Shown in pieces: positions 1-8,258 of a DNA stretch of 64,000 nt. The translations under genes and the position numbers were made by a program. Under the pieces are notes generated by a model. The model was not told the origin of the DNA and ran no database searches. It worked only from the letters and a program-made list of their open reading frames with translations. Origin of the DNA: CAZAMB01 sp964486335 (GTDB lineage: Bacteria > Planctomycetota > Phycisphaerae > UBA1845); contig CAZAMB010000011.1 of the NCBI GenBank assembly GCA_964486335.1, forward strand, positions 62,001 to 126,000, written 5' to 3'. Numbering within the stretch: the stretch's first letter is position 1; the number at the start of each line of letters is the position of its first letter.

Positions 1-1
1 C

Positions 2-2542
2 GACATTCCGGATTTCGTGGACAGCGGCGGTCCGCCGTTCGAGGGAGCCGATGCTGTTCCGGCGCAGTTTTACGAGCGGGTTTACGGACAAGAAGCAAAA
101 GTCGAGTTGCCCTCGGGCGTCAGCCTATCTTTGAGGGATCTCCGCCTGATCAGCCCCGCCGGCGACGCGGAAGTCAGCTCGGATGGTTCGGCGACGCCGG
201 TACTTCCCGGATTTGAAGTGTTTCTCACCCAAGTCGTGGACAGCTCCGATCGCATCGTTCTCTACGGTTATGCGCAGGCCGCCGGCGCGACCCCGCTGCC
301 GATCAACGCCCGCTCGACGGCCGTTGTTTTGCTTTATTTCGCGCTGGGATCATGGACGCTTCCCGACAAGAATGCGCGCTTGGATGTCATTCGAGACCTG
401 AATTATTCCTACAATGAAACCGTTGACGAACTGACGGCCGTCATCGAAAACGTGATGCGCGACAATGCCCGCGCTATCCAGGACGGAGACGAGCGCATCC
501 TCAGCGCGGTGACTACGGCCAAAACTCAAATACTTGCGACCGCGGCGGGGGCGACCGCCAAATCCAGCGCGGCCCTCGAAAAATCAGGCCCCAACCTCCA
601 GGCGATTGGTTCCGGCGCCGTGGGCTTTATCAGCACCGACCCGGATCGTACGGTCGCTCAGAGCGGCATCTTTCTGCGTACATCATTTAATTCGGCGGCC
701 ATCACCCCGTTGAACCGGTTTCGACGCCGGGCGAAATTGTACGCCTACCTCACCTCGACCGAATCGGCGGCCGGAGAGATCACGACCAATGATCCCATCG
801 AATATTGGGCGGGCCCGGTGGATATTCTGCGTTCCGGCGCGGACGGAGGCGAAGACGGGTTTATCGCGCAGGTGAGCGGAGACAGCACGTTTTGGAACCC
901 GACTTTTTCGCCACCGATCTTTTTGGTTGACGAAGAGGTCGTGTTACCCGGCGATGAGCCGCTGGTTCCCGACGAAAACGACACGGCGATCCAACATTTT
1001 GATGTCGTGGTGCTCGGACCGGCCCTCGATCGTCCCGACTTTCCGCCGCTGTTGGAGGAATCGCGGTATGGTGAACAGGTCATCGAATTTCTCAACGTGA
1101 TCGACGAACTCACCTGGAGGACCTTTCTCCTTGATTTTTTCGTGCCCGTGATTGACGAGGTAGGCATCGGCGCCCTCACCCTCGGATCGGATGTTACGGA
1201 TGATGCAACGGTCGCCGCGCTGAGGGAACTGGTGGAGCCCGTTATTACTGGACAAGGCATTTCCATCAAGACTACCGAAGGGTATAGCGCCGCGCTGGAT
1301 TTACTTCTGACTACATTCCAGACCGACACTGCCTTTCGTAACGCGTATCTTTCCATCATGAAACGAAAACTGGGCACCGCCAACGCCGCCCTGAGTTACG
1401 ACGGTGTCGGAAAGAACGCACTCCGGACGCTGCTTTCCATGCTCGGTGGGGTGATCATCGAAGAGGGAACGAAACAGACGGACCTGGGAACGTTGCATTC
1501 GCACCTGCAACAATCGCAGGAGGCGGACTTGTGGCGGGCGACGGTCAGCCGCGTCGAGATTTATCCCAAGAAGCCGGAGGTGACCAAGCAGTACACTCGG
1601 ATCCGACTGGCCGCGAAAGTCGCGGTCGCTGGGGACCGATTGCTTTGTTACGAATGGAGTTCACCCAGCAGCTTTGGATACCTCTCCGAAACTCAAGGCG
1701 CGAGTGTCAGCTCGAGTTTCCTGACCGACGAAGCAGCGATTAACTACACGGCTACACCCACGCAGATTAACGACAACAACCTCGATACGGTTTCGGTTAC
1801 GGTCTACGACATGACCGACGCGGACGGTGCCACTTCCGATTGCGCCGCCAACGCGGGACTGGGCGTGTCTCTAGGGACCTCCACGGTGAAGGTTTACGGA
1901 AATGATCAAACCACTTCCTGCGAGGGTTTCGACATCTCCCTCTATAACGGCGGGCCGCTTTCACTAGTGGTCTCGCCGGGCCGTGTCCTTCCGGGCGATG
2001 AAGTGACGGTCACCGTCAGTTACGATTTTACGCAGACCACCGCCACTTCGACCTTCATCTATTTGTATCTTCCGCTCGCGTGCGGCTATTGTCTGACCGG
2101 GGAGTGCTTCTGCGGACCCGAGGAACTCGCCGGCTTGCTCTATGACGGAGGCGCGACGCCGGTAACCAATGTGAGCCAGCAACGAGTCATTTCAGGCATC
2201 GGCTTTAACGCCGCCCAGGAGCTTCCGGGTCTCGGGACCCAGTGCGCCTGGGAACTGTCACCGGTCTTCCAATTGCCGAATTCGGATGTTCGGGAGGTCG
2301 TTACCCGCACATTCACTTACGTCTTTCACAAGACCAATTTCCCGCGCCAGGAGGGACTTGGACCAGTTTGCCCGAGCCTGGGGACGAACCCGTTTTCTCC
2401 GTTGGACCAGGCTTGGCACGGCCTTTTTGTCATCGCCAGGGATACCATCGGCGGAACGGGCAGCGTAGCCGCCCAGCTTCTGGACATCGGAGAAGACCCG
2501 TCCTTCGACCACGAGGTGAGCGATCCCTGCGAGGACAATTGA
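2..2542 (+). CDS. Large probable secreted protein, 5' end outside window
   Basis: The frame is open to the left edge, so the gene starts before the window; the GTG at 17 is only an internal codon. I do not recognise a family. The first ~250 visible residues are mixed, with an alanine-rich, probably helical stretch around residues 130-200. The middle is acidic. Around residues 510-630 comes a beta-rich stretch resembling an Ig/PKD-like module, with serine/threonine-rich segments. The C-terminal ~190 residues form a discrete domain starting near VLPGDEVTVTVSYDF, with clustered cysteines (ACGYC, CFCGPEEL) and the end DPCEDN. That domain is repeated in the next ORF. Composition (few Lys, many Asp/Thr/Ser, paired Cys) suggests export, but the signal peptide is not visible. 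Function unknown. Confidence 0.7.
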   Translation, partial: DIPDFVDSGGPPFEGADAVPAQFYERVYGQEAKVELPSGVSLSLRDLRLISPAGDAEVSSDGSATPVLPGFEVFLTQVVDSSDRIVLYGYAQAAGATPLPINARSTAVVLLYFALGSWTLPDKNARLDVIRDLNYSYNETVDELTAVIENVMRDNARAIQDGDERILSAVTTAKTQILATAAGATAKSSAALEKSGPNLQAIGSGAVGFISTDPDRTVAQSGIFLRTSFNSAAITPLNRFRRRAKLYAYLTSTESAAGEITTNDPIEYWAGPVDILRSGADGGEDGFIAQVSGDSTFWNPTFSPPIFLVDEEVVLPGDEPLVPDENDTAIQHFDVVVLGPALDRPDFPPLLEESRYGEQVIEFLNVIDELTWRTFLLDFFVPVIDEVGIGALTLGSDVTDDATVAALRELVEPVITGQGISIKTTEGYSAALDLLLTTFQTDTAFRNAYLSIMKRKLGTANAALSYDGVGKNALRTLLSMLGGVIIEEGTKQTDLGTLHSHLQQSQEADLWRATVSRVEIYPKKPEVTKQYTRIRLAAKVAVAGDRLLCYEWSSPSSFGYLSETQGASVSSSFLTDEAAINYTATPTQINDNNLDTVSVTVYDMTDADGATSDCAANAGLGVSLGTSTVKVYGNDQTTSCEGFDISLYNGGPLSLVVSPGRVLPGDEVTVTVSYDFTQTTATSTFIYLYLPLACGYCLTGECFCGPEELAGLLYDGGATPVTNVSQQRVISGIGFNAAQELPGLGTQCAWELSPVFQLPNSDVREVVTRTFTYVFHKTNFPRQEGLGPVCPSLGTNPFSPLDQAWHGLFVIARDTIGGTGSVAAQLLDIGEDPSFDHEVSDPCEDN

Positions 2543-2727
2543 AAATCGCACCCGGAATAAAGCGCTCTCCGTTACAAAAACGAGGAGCGGGTCAGGGCTA
2601 GGGAGGCTCCAACAACCACTGATTCAGGACATGGGGAACGGATCACCCTGGTACGCGGGGTAATGCAATGGTGTCATAATGATACCGAGAACTCGCCGTT
2701 TCCCCGTACAACCGCGGACCGATCACG
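2543..2727 (+). other. Spacer holding decayed 5' part of a duplicated domain
   Basis: This gap separates the large secreted protein from a copy of its C-terminal domain. In the frame of the downstream ORF, translation upstream of its ATG reads a tga stop at 2680-2682, then YRELAVSPYNRGPIT. The last part aligns without gaps to SLYNGGPLS in the upstream gene. Similarity therefore begins before the ATG at 2728 and is cut by an in-frame stop, as expected if the downstream copy is a 5'-truncated duplicate. Confidence 0.5.
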
Positions 2728-3300
2728 ATGACGATATCGCCCAATGTTGTTTTGCCCGGCGATGAAGTGACTATCACCGTGAGCTATGATTTCGCACAGA
2801 CGACGGCCCCCGTGGTGCAGATGTTCATCTATCTGCCCCGTGCGTGCACCTACTGCCTCGTTTCCAACCAGTGTCTGTGCGGTCCGGACGAACTCAATTC
2901 GCTCTACTACGACGGCGGAACCGATCGATACAACGTGGACCAGGATCGGTTCATTTCAGGCGTAGGGCGCAACGACGACGAAGGAATCCTCGGGCTGGGT
3001 ACTCCCTGTGCGTGGGCACTGACGCCGATATTCTCACTGCCTGACCAGGATGTTCCCGAAGTCATCACCCATTCGTTTACCTCCGTCTTTAACAGGGCCA
3101 ACTGGCCTTGCAGGGAGTTCGGGTGTTATTGCCCGCAACTCATCGACGATCCCAACCAATCCAATGATGAGCAGATTTGGTACGGTAACTTCGTGATGGC
3201 TCGGGAAATTGGTGCGGGAAACAGGATCGCCGTCCAGATTCTCGACGTCGGCGTTGACCTGGCGTTTGAGCCGGATGTGACTGATCCGTGTGAGGAATAA
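2728..3300 (+). CDS. Stand-alone copy of the upstream protein's C-terminal domain (possible truncated duplicate)
   Basis: The 190-residue product aligns along its whole length with the last ~190 residues of the preceding protein. It shares VLPGDEVTITVSYDF, the FIYLP-AC-YCL segment, CGPDEL, YDGG, the GLGT-CAW motif and the terminal DPCEE; roughly half of positions look identical. The preceding gene carries this domain on a long N-terminal extension, which this ORF lacks. No signal peptide and no Shine-Dalgarno sequence precede the ATG, and recognisable homology continues upstream of it until a stop at 2680. It may be a non-exported remnant or a domain expressed through readthrough or coupling. 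I cannot tell whether it is functional. Confidence 0.5.
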   Translation: MTISPNVVLPGDEVTITVSYDFAQTTAPVVQMFIYLPRACTYCLVSNQCLCGPDELNSLYYDGGTDRYNVDQDRFISGVGRNDDEGILGLGTPCAWALTPIFSLPDQDVPEVITHSFTSVFNRANWPCREFGCYCPQLIDDPNQSNDEQIWYGNFVMAREIGAGNRIAVQILDVGVDLAFEPDVTDPCEE

Positions 3301-3345
3301 AACCCGAGCGAGCGGAGCATTCGCGGGGAAACTGTTCCACAATGA

Positions 3346-4872
3346 CTATTCAAGTCGCGCGAACAGTTCCGCCAGCTTTCCACCGACCAGTCCCGCGCCG
3401 CGATCGTAGTTGGAAAGCACCGCGACGGTGAAGCCCTTGTCCAAATGGATATCCAGCAGCGCGCTGATGCCGGGAAACCCGCCGTTGTGCCCGACAACGC
3501 GATTTCCAGGTTCGCCGCTCACGCCGAATCCGAATCCATAGCCCGGCCCATCGCCTTGCGACTGCGGAGTCGGCGTCCAGATCAACTCGGCCGTTTCCTT
3601 CTTGACAAGTTTGTTTGCCCGCAGGGCTTCCGCGAACCTGAATAAATCTTCGACGGTTGAGTAGCCGCCGCCCGCGGGACCGCCCTTGATCACATGCCGA
3701 AACACGTTGTTCTCGAAATGCGTTCCTGAATCGCCGGTCATTTTGGAGTAGCCGACCGCCAGATTAAGATTCACGTGGTCCAGTTCATAGCAGTCGGAAT
3801 GAGTCATGCCCGCCGGTTTGTACACGTTGTCGCGGACGTAATCGAAATAACTTTGTCCGCTGACTTTCTCGATCACCGCACCGAGCAAAAGGAATCCCGT
3901 GTTGCTATATGCCCACTTGGTACCCGGCTCAAAGGCAGGTTTCTCCTCCGCGACCAGCGGCTTGTAGTCGTCGACGGTGCGGAATCGAGCACGTGACGAA
4001 TCCATGAACTGTTCGTTGAAGTAGCTGCCCAGGCCCGAAGTGTGGGTCAACAAATGTCGGATCGTAATCTTGTCGGCGACGTCACGAGGCAGCCAATCAC
4101 TGCTCAAGTATTTGCTGATCGGATCGTCGAAGGAGAGCTTGCCGCGTTCTACCAGTTGAGCGACCGCCACGGCCGTGAACATCTTGTTCATCGATCCGAG
4201 ATTGAACTTCGTGTCGATCTTGTTGGGCGCGTCAAAGTCCTTGTTCGCCTGCCCGTAGGCTCCTTTGAACAGCACTTGGCCGTTTCGGGCAAGCAGGACG
4301 GTTCCCGAAAACACGTCGCCCGCGACGATCTTGTCGAGGTAACTCTTGAGTTCGTTGACAAGTTCCGATTGGGTGAGCTTCTTACCGGCGTCAGGCAAAT
4401 CGCTCGGGGGCCGGGCCGGCGCGAAATTCAAGGACGCAATGCGATGGGGTGCGTTCGACTCGACCGCCAGCATGATGCCGCGCCACGACTCGCCGACCTT
4501 CGTTCGAACGATGCCGACCACTTCCTGTTCGCCTCGCGGCGGGTCATACACGCGAACCGAATAGAACTCCACGCCGCCCGTCATGCTGCGGAAATCGTTG
4601 AATACGGAAAGATGCTCGTCCACGGGAAAAGCGTCGCGAAACTCAGGAACGAAACTCTCCGCGATCAGCTTCTTGGTTCTGCCCACCTCCGCCGTGTTGA
4701 TGACGTCCATCACTTCCTGGAGTCTCATCCCTGCCGGGGTCTTGGGAAGCTCTCGAACATCCTTGTATGCACCCAGGGTCCGTTGCGCCCGAACAGGCGT
4801 CGTCAACACAAGCGTCCCGCAAGTCACCAAGCCGATCATGGCCAACGTCAAACTCACCTGACAATTCCGCAC
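3346..4872 (-). CDS. Beta-lactamase-fold serine hydrolase, exported
   Basis: A class C beta-lactamase/DD-peptidase-like protein (Pfam Beta-lactamase family). The active-site SxxK is in GSMNKMFTAVAVAQL, the Y-x-N is YSNTGFLLLG, and a HNGGFPG segment supplies the third HxG-type element. An extra ~150-residue N-terminal region precedes the catalytic domain. I chose the GTG at 4870-4872 rather than the longer TTG ORF: it is preceded by a purine-rich GGGAGAAG and gives a clean signal peptide (MRNCQVSLTLAMIGLVT...VRAQ). The substrate is unknown; many such proteins are esterases or D-amino-acid peptidases rather than antibiotic-resistance enzymes. It is transcribed alone, downstream of the amidohydrolase-fold gene. 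Confidence 0.85.
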   Translation of the reverse strand: MRNCQVSLTLAMIGLVTCGTLVLTTPVRAQRTLGAYKDVRELPKTPAGMRLQEVMDVINTAEVGRTKKLIAESFVPEFRDAFPVDEHLSVFNDFRSMTGGVEFYSVRVYDPPRGEQEVVGIVRTKVGESWRGIMLAVESNAPHRIASLNFAPARPPSDLPDAGKKLTQSELVNELKSYLDKIVAGDVFSGTVLLARNGQVLFKGAYGQANKDFDAPNKIDTKFNLGSMNKMFTAVAVAQLVERGKLSFDDPISKYLSSDWLPRDVADKITIRHLLTHTSGLGSYFNEQFMDSSRARFRTVDDYKPLVAEEKPAFEPGTKWAYSNTGFLLLGAVIEKVSGQSYFDYVRDNVYKPAGMTHSDCYELDHVNLNLAVGYSKMTGDSGTHFENNVFRHVIKGGPAGGGYSTVEDLFRFAEALRANKLVKKETAELIWTPTPQSQGDGPGYGFGFGVSGEPGNRVVGHNGGFPGISALLDIHLDKGFTVAVLSNYDRGAGLVGGKLAELFARLE

Positions 4873-5092
4873 GACTCTTCTCCCTGGATCAATCTGATAC
4901 AAACACTTGGGCCCATCGAGGGATGCCCCCCGCCCAATAGACGGTGCTCAAGGCGAATTCCGGTCGCATTTCTCGAGAGTGAACCGGATTTTGCGGTTTT
5001 GGCTCTACCTCGCCCGCCGATCGATGCGCGAAAAAGGGGTCTAAACCATTGGATTCCGGTCGACGCAGAGTTCTCACCGTTAGGAGGCCGAG

Positions 5093-6010
5093 TTACATCT
5101 CATCGTGCAGCTCCTCAGCCGAATCGAGGGATCGCCGGCTGCCTTGATGGAGATGATTGCCCGGGATTCCAAGGAGCGGTAAAGCGTCCCGCTCAACGAT
5201 GCCTCGCAGTTGCTCTCTGGGAATCGGAGGGAGGTTGGTCCCGTGGACAAGATGGTTGAGGCCGTAGAGCGATTCAATGCATAGCGACGCCGGAGCGACC
5301 GGAAAGCCGCTTCCGAACAACAGTTTTTCCATGACGCCGCACTGGTGAGCGCTGAGAAGCGCCTGGTAAGCCTGCCATGGCTGCTGAAGAAGCCAACTGA
5401 TCTCGGCGTAGACATTGGGGTGCTTGAGCAGCAGCGCTATGGTCTCGTGAATCCACGGGTAGCCCAGGTGAGCGACGACGATCCGAAGGTCGGGCAATTC
5501 GCGGGCGACCTCGTCGAGCAGCACCGGTTGAGCGTATTCCAGCTTCGTCGCGCGCGACACGTGGATTCCCGTGTGAAAGACAATCGGCATGTTCCGAGTC
5601 GCGGCCTCGGCGTACACGCGCATGGCCTGGCTGCTGCTGGGGTGAAAATCCTGGGCCGCCGGAGCAATGGAAAGCCCGACCATCGACCATTCTTCGCCGG
5701 CCCGGCGCAAATCGACCAACGCTTCCTTTGGGTCACCGGGGTCGATTCCTGCGAAGCCGATGAGGCGGTCGGGGTGATTGCGAACGTACTCGGCGACTTT
5801 TTCGTTGGCGATCTCCGCGCCGAGATACCGGCTCTTGAACCCGCAAACGACCGTGGTGCTTACTGGTGCCGCGGCAGCGAGATGCCGAAGAGCGGCGGCA
5901 TGGCAGGAGCCGTGCGGATCAACGGTGCTCCGGGGTTTTCCATTGGATGGCACCCCTCTCCCGAGACATTCATCCGACTCCCAGGTATGGGTGAAACAAT
6001 CGATGATCAT
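5093..6010 (-). CDS. Amidohydrolase-2-like TIM-barrel protein with missing metal ligands
   Basis: Overall sequence fits the amidohydrolase-2 (COG2159) TIM barrel: MIID at the N-terminus, IVFHTGIH and IVVAHLGYPW on internal strands, and LLFGSGFPVAP near the C-terminus. In active members the N-terminal motif is D-x-H-x-H and the C-terminal motif is G-[ST]-D-[FY]-P. Here the first His is Phe (DCFTH) and the metal-binding Asp is Gly (GSGFP); both were checked in the nucleotide sequence. The remaining His residues are kept. It may be a non-catalytic or metal-poor member, or use other ligands. It lies 105 bp downstream of thiG on the same strand, with no obvious link to thiamine synthesis. Confidence 0.75.
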   Translation of the reverse strand: MIIDCFTHTWESDECLGRGVPSNGKPRSTVDPHGSCHAAALRHLAAAAPVSTTVVCGFKSRYLGAEIANEKVAEYVRNHPDRLIGFAGIDPGDPKEALVDLRRAGEEWSMVGLSIAPAAQDFHPSSSQAMRVYAEAATRNMPIVFHTGIHVSRATKLEYAQPVLLDEVARELPDLRIVVAHLGYPWIHETIALLLKHPNVYAEISWLLQQPWQAYQALLSAHQCGVMEKLLFGSGFPVAPASLCIESLYGLNHLVHGTNLPPIPREQLRGIVERDALPLLGIPGNHLHQGSRRSLDSAEELHDEM

Positions 6011-6115
6011 TTAGGCGTTTCGTACCTCTCTGGCTCGCCCGAGGTGAGACGAGATCGAATCGTATCGCGTACACGTTCCGTCCGTCAAGGCAATGGGTCC
6101 CACCACACGGCCTGA

Positions 6116-6946
6116 TCATGCTCTCGCGGAAATCACGCCATCGACCGGGGAGGACGCGGACGCGTAGCGCTTCTTGGGAATCCGACCCGCCGCGAACGCC
6201 AAGCGGCCGGCGCTGACCGCGTGGGCCATGGCCGAGGCCATGCGAACGGGGTCCGCGGCGCAGGCGATTCCGGTGTTCAGCAGCACGCCGTCAGCCCCCA
6301 GCTCCATCGCGATGGTGACGTCCGACGCGGTGCCTACGCCCGCGTCCACGATCACCGGATAGTGGGGATCGCCCTCCTTAAGGTACTCGATGCACAGGCT
6401 GATGCTGGAGGGGTTGAGAATGCCCTGGCCGCTGCCGATCGGCGAGCCGAGCGGCATCACGCTGGTCGCCCCGGCGTCCTTGAGCTTCCGCGCCAGGATG
6501 GGGTCGTCGTTGGTGTAGGCGAGCACTTCGAAGCCGGCATCGACAAGCTCCTTGGTGGCTTCCAGCGTGCCGATCGGATCGGGCAACAACGTCTTCTTGT
6601 CGGCCAGCACTTCGATCTTGACCCACTTCGCGCCGGGATTGTCGAGCCCTTCGAGCAACTCTCGACTCAGCTTGGCCGATCGCACGGCGTCGCGAGCATT
6701 GAAGCAGCCAGCCGTGTTCGGGAGGATCGTGTAGCGCGACAAGTCGATGGAATCGAGGATGCTCTCGGGCTTTTTTGCGCCGTCGGCATTGAACACGTCG
6801 CGCCGCACGGCGACGGTCACGACTTCGCATTCCGAGGCATTCAATGCGGCCTTCATCGTCACGAAGTCGGCGTACTTTCCGGTGCCGACGAAAAGACGGG
6901 AATGAAACTCGAATGACCCTACCCTGTATCGGTCCACGCCCATCAT
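6116..6946 (-). CDS. thiG: Thiazole synthase ThiG
   Basis: ThiG condenses 1-deoxy-D-xylulose 5-phosphate, dehydroglycine and ThiS-thiocarboxylate sulfur to form the thiazole phosphate of thiamine. The 276-residue length is close to the family norm (~260). Recognisable segments are FHSRLFVGTGKY at the start, VTVAVRR, NTAGC, the Schiff-base lysine region WVKIEVLADKK, VMPLGSPIGSGQG, VDAGVGTASD and GADGVLLNTGIA. Its ATG overlaps the thiS stop (ATGA at 6943-6946), so the two are translationally coupled. No thiF/thiH or TPP riboswitch is visible nearby. Confidence 0.96.
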   Translation of the reverse strand: MMGVDRYRVGSFEFHSRLFVGTGKYADFVTMKAALNASECEVVTVAVRRDVFNADGAKKPESILDSIDLSRYTILPNTAGCFNARDAVRSAKLSRELLEGLDNPGAKWVKIEVLADKKTLLPDPIGTLEATKELVDAGFEVLAYTNDDPILARKLKDAGATSVMPLGSPIGSGQGILNPSSISLCIEYLKEGDPHYPVIVDAGVGTASDVTIAMELGADGVLLNTGIACAADPVRMASAMAHAVSAGRLAFAAGRIPKKRYASASSPVDGVISARA

Positions 6947-7146
6947 CCGCCCCCTACGAACGTGACAATCTCCACGTGGTCGCCCTCGCGCAACGGCGTT
7001 TCGGCGAACGATCGGCGCGGCACCAGATCCTCGTTGATTTCGACGGCCACGCGAATCGGCGCGAGCTTCAACTGAAACAGCAAATCTCTGACCGTCGGCG
7101 ATCCATCCACCGATTCGGGTCGTCCGTTAAGCGTGATTCGCACCAT
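6943..7146 (-). CDS. thiS: Sulfur carrier protein ThiS
   Basis: A small ubiquitin-fold sulfur carrier that is adenylated and thiocarboxylated at its C-terminal glycine and passes sulfur to ThiG. I start at the ATG at 7144-7146, which gives MVRITLNGRPESV and 67 residues, the usual ThiS size; the longer ORF adds an unrelated 17-residue N-terminus. The essential diglycine end is present (FVGGG, stop). The RVAVEINEDLVPR and LREGDHVEIVTFVGGG segments are typical. It overlaps thiG by 4 bp. Confidence 0.93.
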   Translation of the reverse strand: MVRITLNGRPESVDGSPTVRDLLFQLKLAPIRVAVEINEDLVPRRSFAETPLREGDHVEIVTFVGGG

Positions 7147-7229
7147 ACTTTTTCGCCTTGTGAATGCCTGCGATCCGCCACTCGATCGCGCCGGCATCCG
7201 TCATATTATACGGCTGATGAAACCGCCTC

Positions 7230-7646
7230 TCAAACACCGTTCGACTTGTGTGATCCGATGATGAGCGCGTAGACAATGGCTGCGGCGAAAACGGCCAGAC
7301 CGATTGCCGCCTTGGCTTGCAACCGCTGGGAAAGCACGGCGGGTTCGGGAGAGTCATCCTTACGATGCGCCCACAAGACCAGTCCGGCAAAGCAAATGGA
7401 CCCCGGCGAACCGAAATAGAGCACAAGTGGAATCGTCAGATCGGTCATGGCCGGTCGATAGAGCAACATCGCCGCCGCAACCACGAAAGAGCCCAACCCA
7501 ATCCATACGCTAAGGAGTGCGAGCATGCCTGATGGTACCGCCGCCAGTCGCGGGAGTGAATCAATCACTTTGCATTGAATGACGCAAAAGGAGATTTCGG
7601 CCATTGTGGCGACGCCGAACCGCCGGAAGTCGCCATTGATGGACAC
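7230..7646 (-). CDS. Small integral membrane protein of unknown function
   Basis: 138 residues with three predicted membrane segments: roughly SGMLALLSVWIGLGSFVVAAAM, LTIPLVLYFGSPGSICFAGLVLW and AAIGLAVFAAAIVYALIIG. No family recognised. The GTG at 7644-7646 directly follows the pabA stop codon without a spacer, which fits coupled translation. There is no Shine-Dalgarno sequence, and an internal ATG (7602-7604, MAEISF) is an alternative start. The position inside a co-directional run hemW-pabA-this-thiS-thiG supports it being real. Confidence 0.6.
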   Translation of the reverse strand: MSINGDFRRFGVATMAEISFCVIQCKVIDSLPRLAAVPSGMLALLSVWIGLGSFVVAAAMLLYRPAMTDLTIPLVLYFGSPGSICFAGLVLWAHRKDDSPEPAVLSQRLQAKAAIGLAVFAAAIVYALIIGSHKSNGV

Positions 7647-8216
7647 TCACATCGAAAGGAAGTTTTCAACCAGCCGACTTCCCTCGATGGTGAGATAACT
7701 TTCGGGGTGATACTGCACGCCTTCCAGCCGCAGTCGCGGATGTCGGATTCCCATGAGTTCGTTCTGTTCGGTCCACGCCGTCGTCTCGAATTCCGAGGGC
7801 ATTCCCTTCATTTCGACGGAAAGTGAGTGGTACCGCGCGGCGGTGAATGGATTGGCAAGCCCCTTGTGAATGCCGCTGTCGATGTGGTGAATCGGGCTCG
7901 TCTTGCCGTGCATGATTCGCCCGGCGCGAACCACGCGGCCGCCGAACACTTGCGCGATGCACTGATGGCCGAGACAGACACCGAGAATCGCGGCGCGTCC
8001 GGCGAATCGCCGAATCACCTCGCAACTGATCCCGGATTCCTTCGGCGTGCAGGGACCGGGCGAGATGACGATGTGCGTGGGCGAGAGCAACTCGATGTCG
8101 TTAAGCGTCGTCTGATCATTCAGAACAACCCTGAGCCGATCACCATATCCCAGTGCGCCGATCGCTTGCGCAAGGTTGTACGTAAAGGAATCGTAATTGT
8201 CGATGAGGAGAATCAT
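7647..8216 (-). CDS. pabA: Glutamine amidotransferase subunit of anthranilate/aminodeoxychorismate synthase
   Basis: A class I glutamine amidotransferase that supplies ammonia to TrpE or PabB (tryptophan or folate synthesis). The start MILLIDNYDSFTYNLAQ is diagnostic. The catalytic Cys is in GVCLGHQCIAQVFGG and the His/Glu pair in GVQYHPES. PGPCTPKESGIS is the oxyanion-side motif. Length (189 residues) is standard. The synthase partner is not in the window, so TrpG versus PabA cannot be decided; in many bacteria one protein serves both. It lies 42 bp downstream of hemW. Confidence 0.92.
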   Translation of the reverse strand: MILLIDNYDSFTYNLAQAIGALGYGDRLRVVLNDQTTLNDIELLSPTHIVISPGPCTPKESGISCEVIRRFAGRAAILGVCLGHQCIAQVFGGRVVRAGRIMHGKTSPIHHIDSGIHKGLANPFTAARYHSLSVEMKGMPSEFETTAWTEQNELMGIRHPRLRLEGVQYHPESYLTIEGSRLVENFLSM

Positions 8217-8258
8217 AAACCGACGGACCCGGCGTGAAAGTACTCGGTCGCCACAACT

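Noticed and set aside
3346..4872. Antibiotic resistance beta-lactamase
   Set aside because: SxxK and YxN show the fold, but the extra N-terminal region and general motif set fit esterase/peptidase-like members; resistance cannot be claimed.
7147..7229. TPP riboswitch upstream of thiS
   Set aside because: No CTGAGA or ACCTGATCTGGATAATGCC-type core is present in the short gap.
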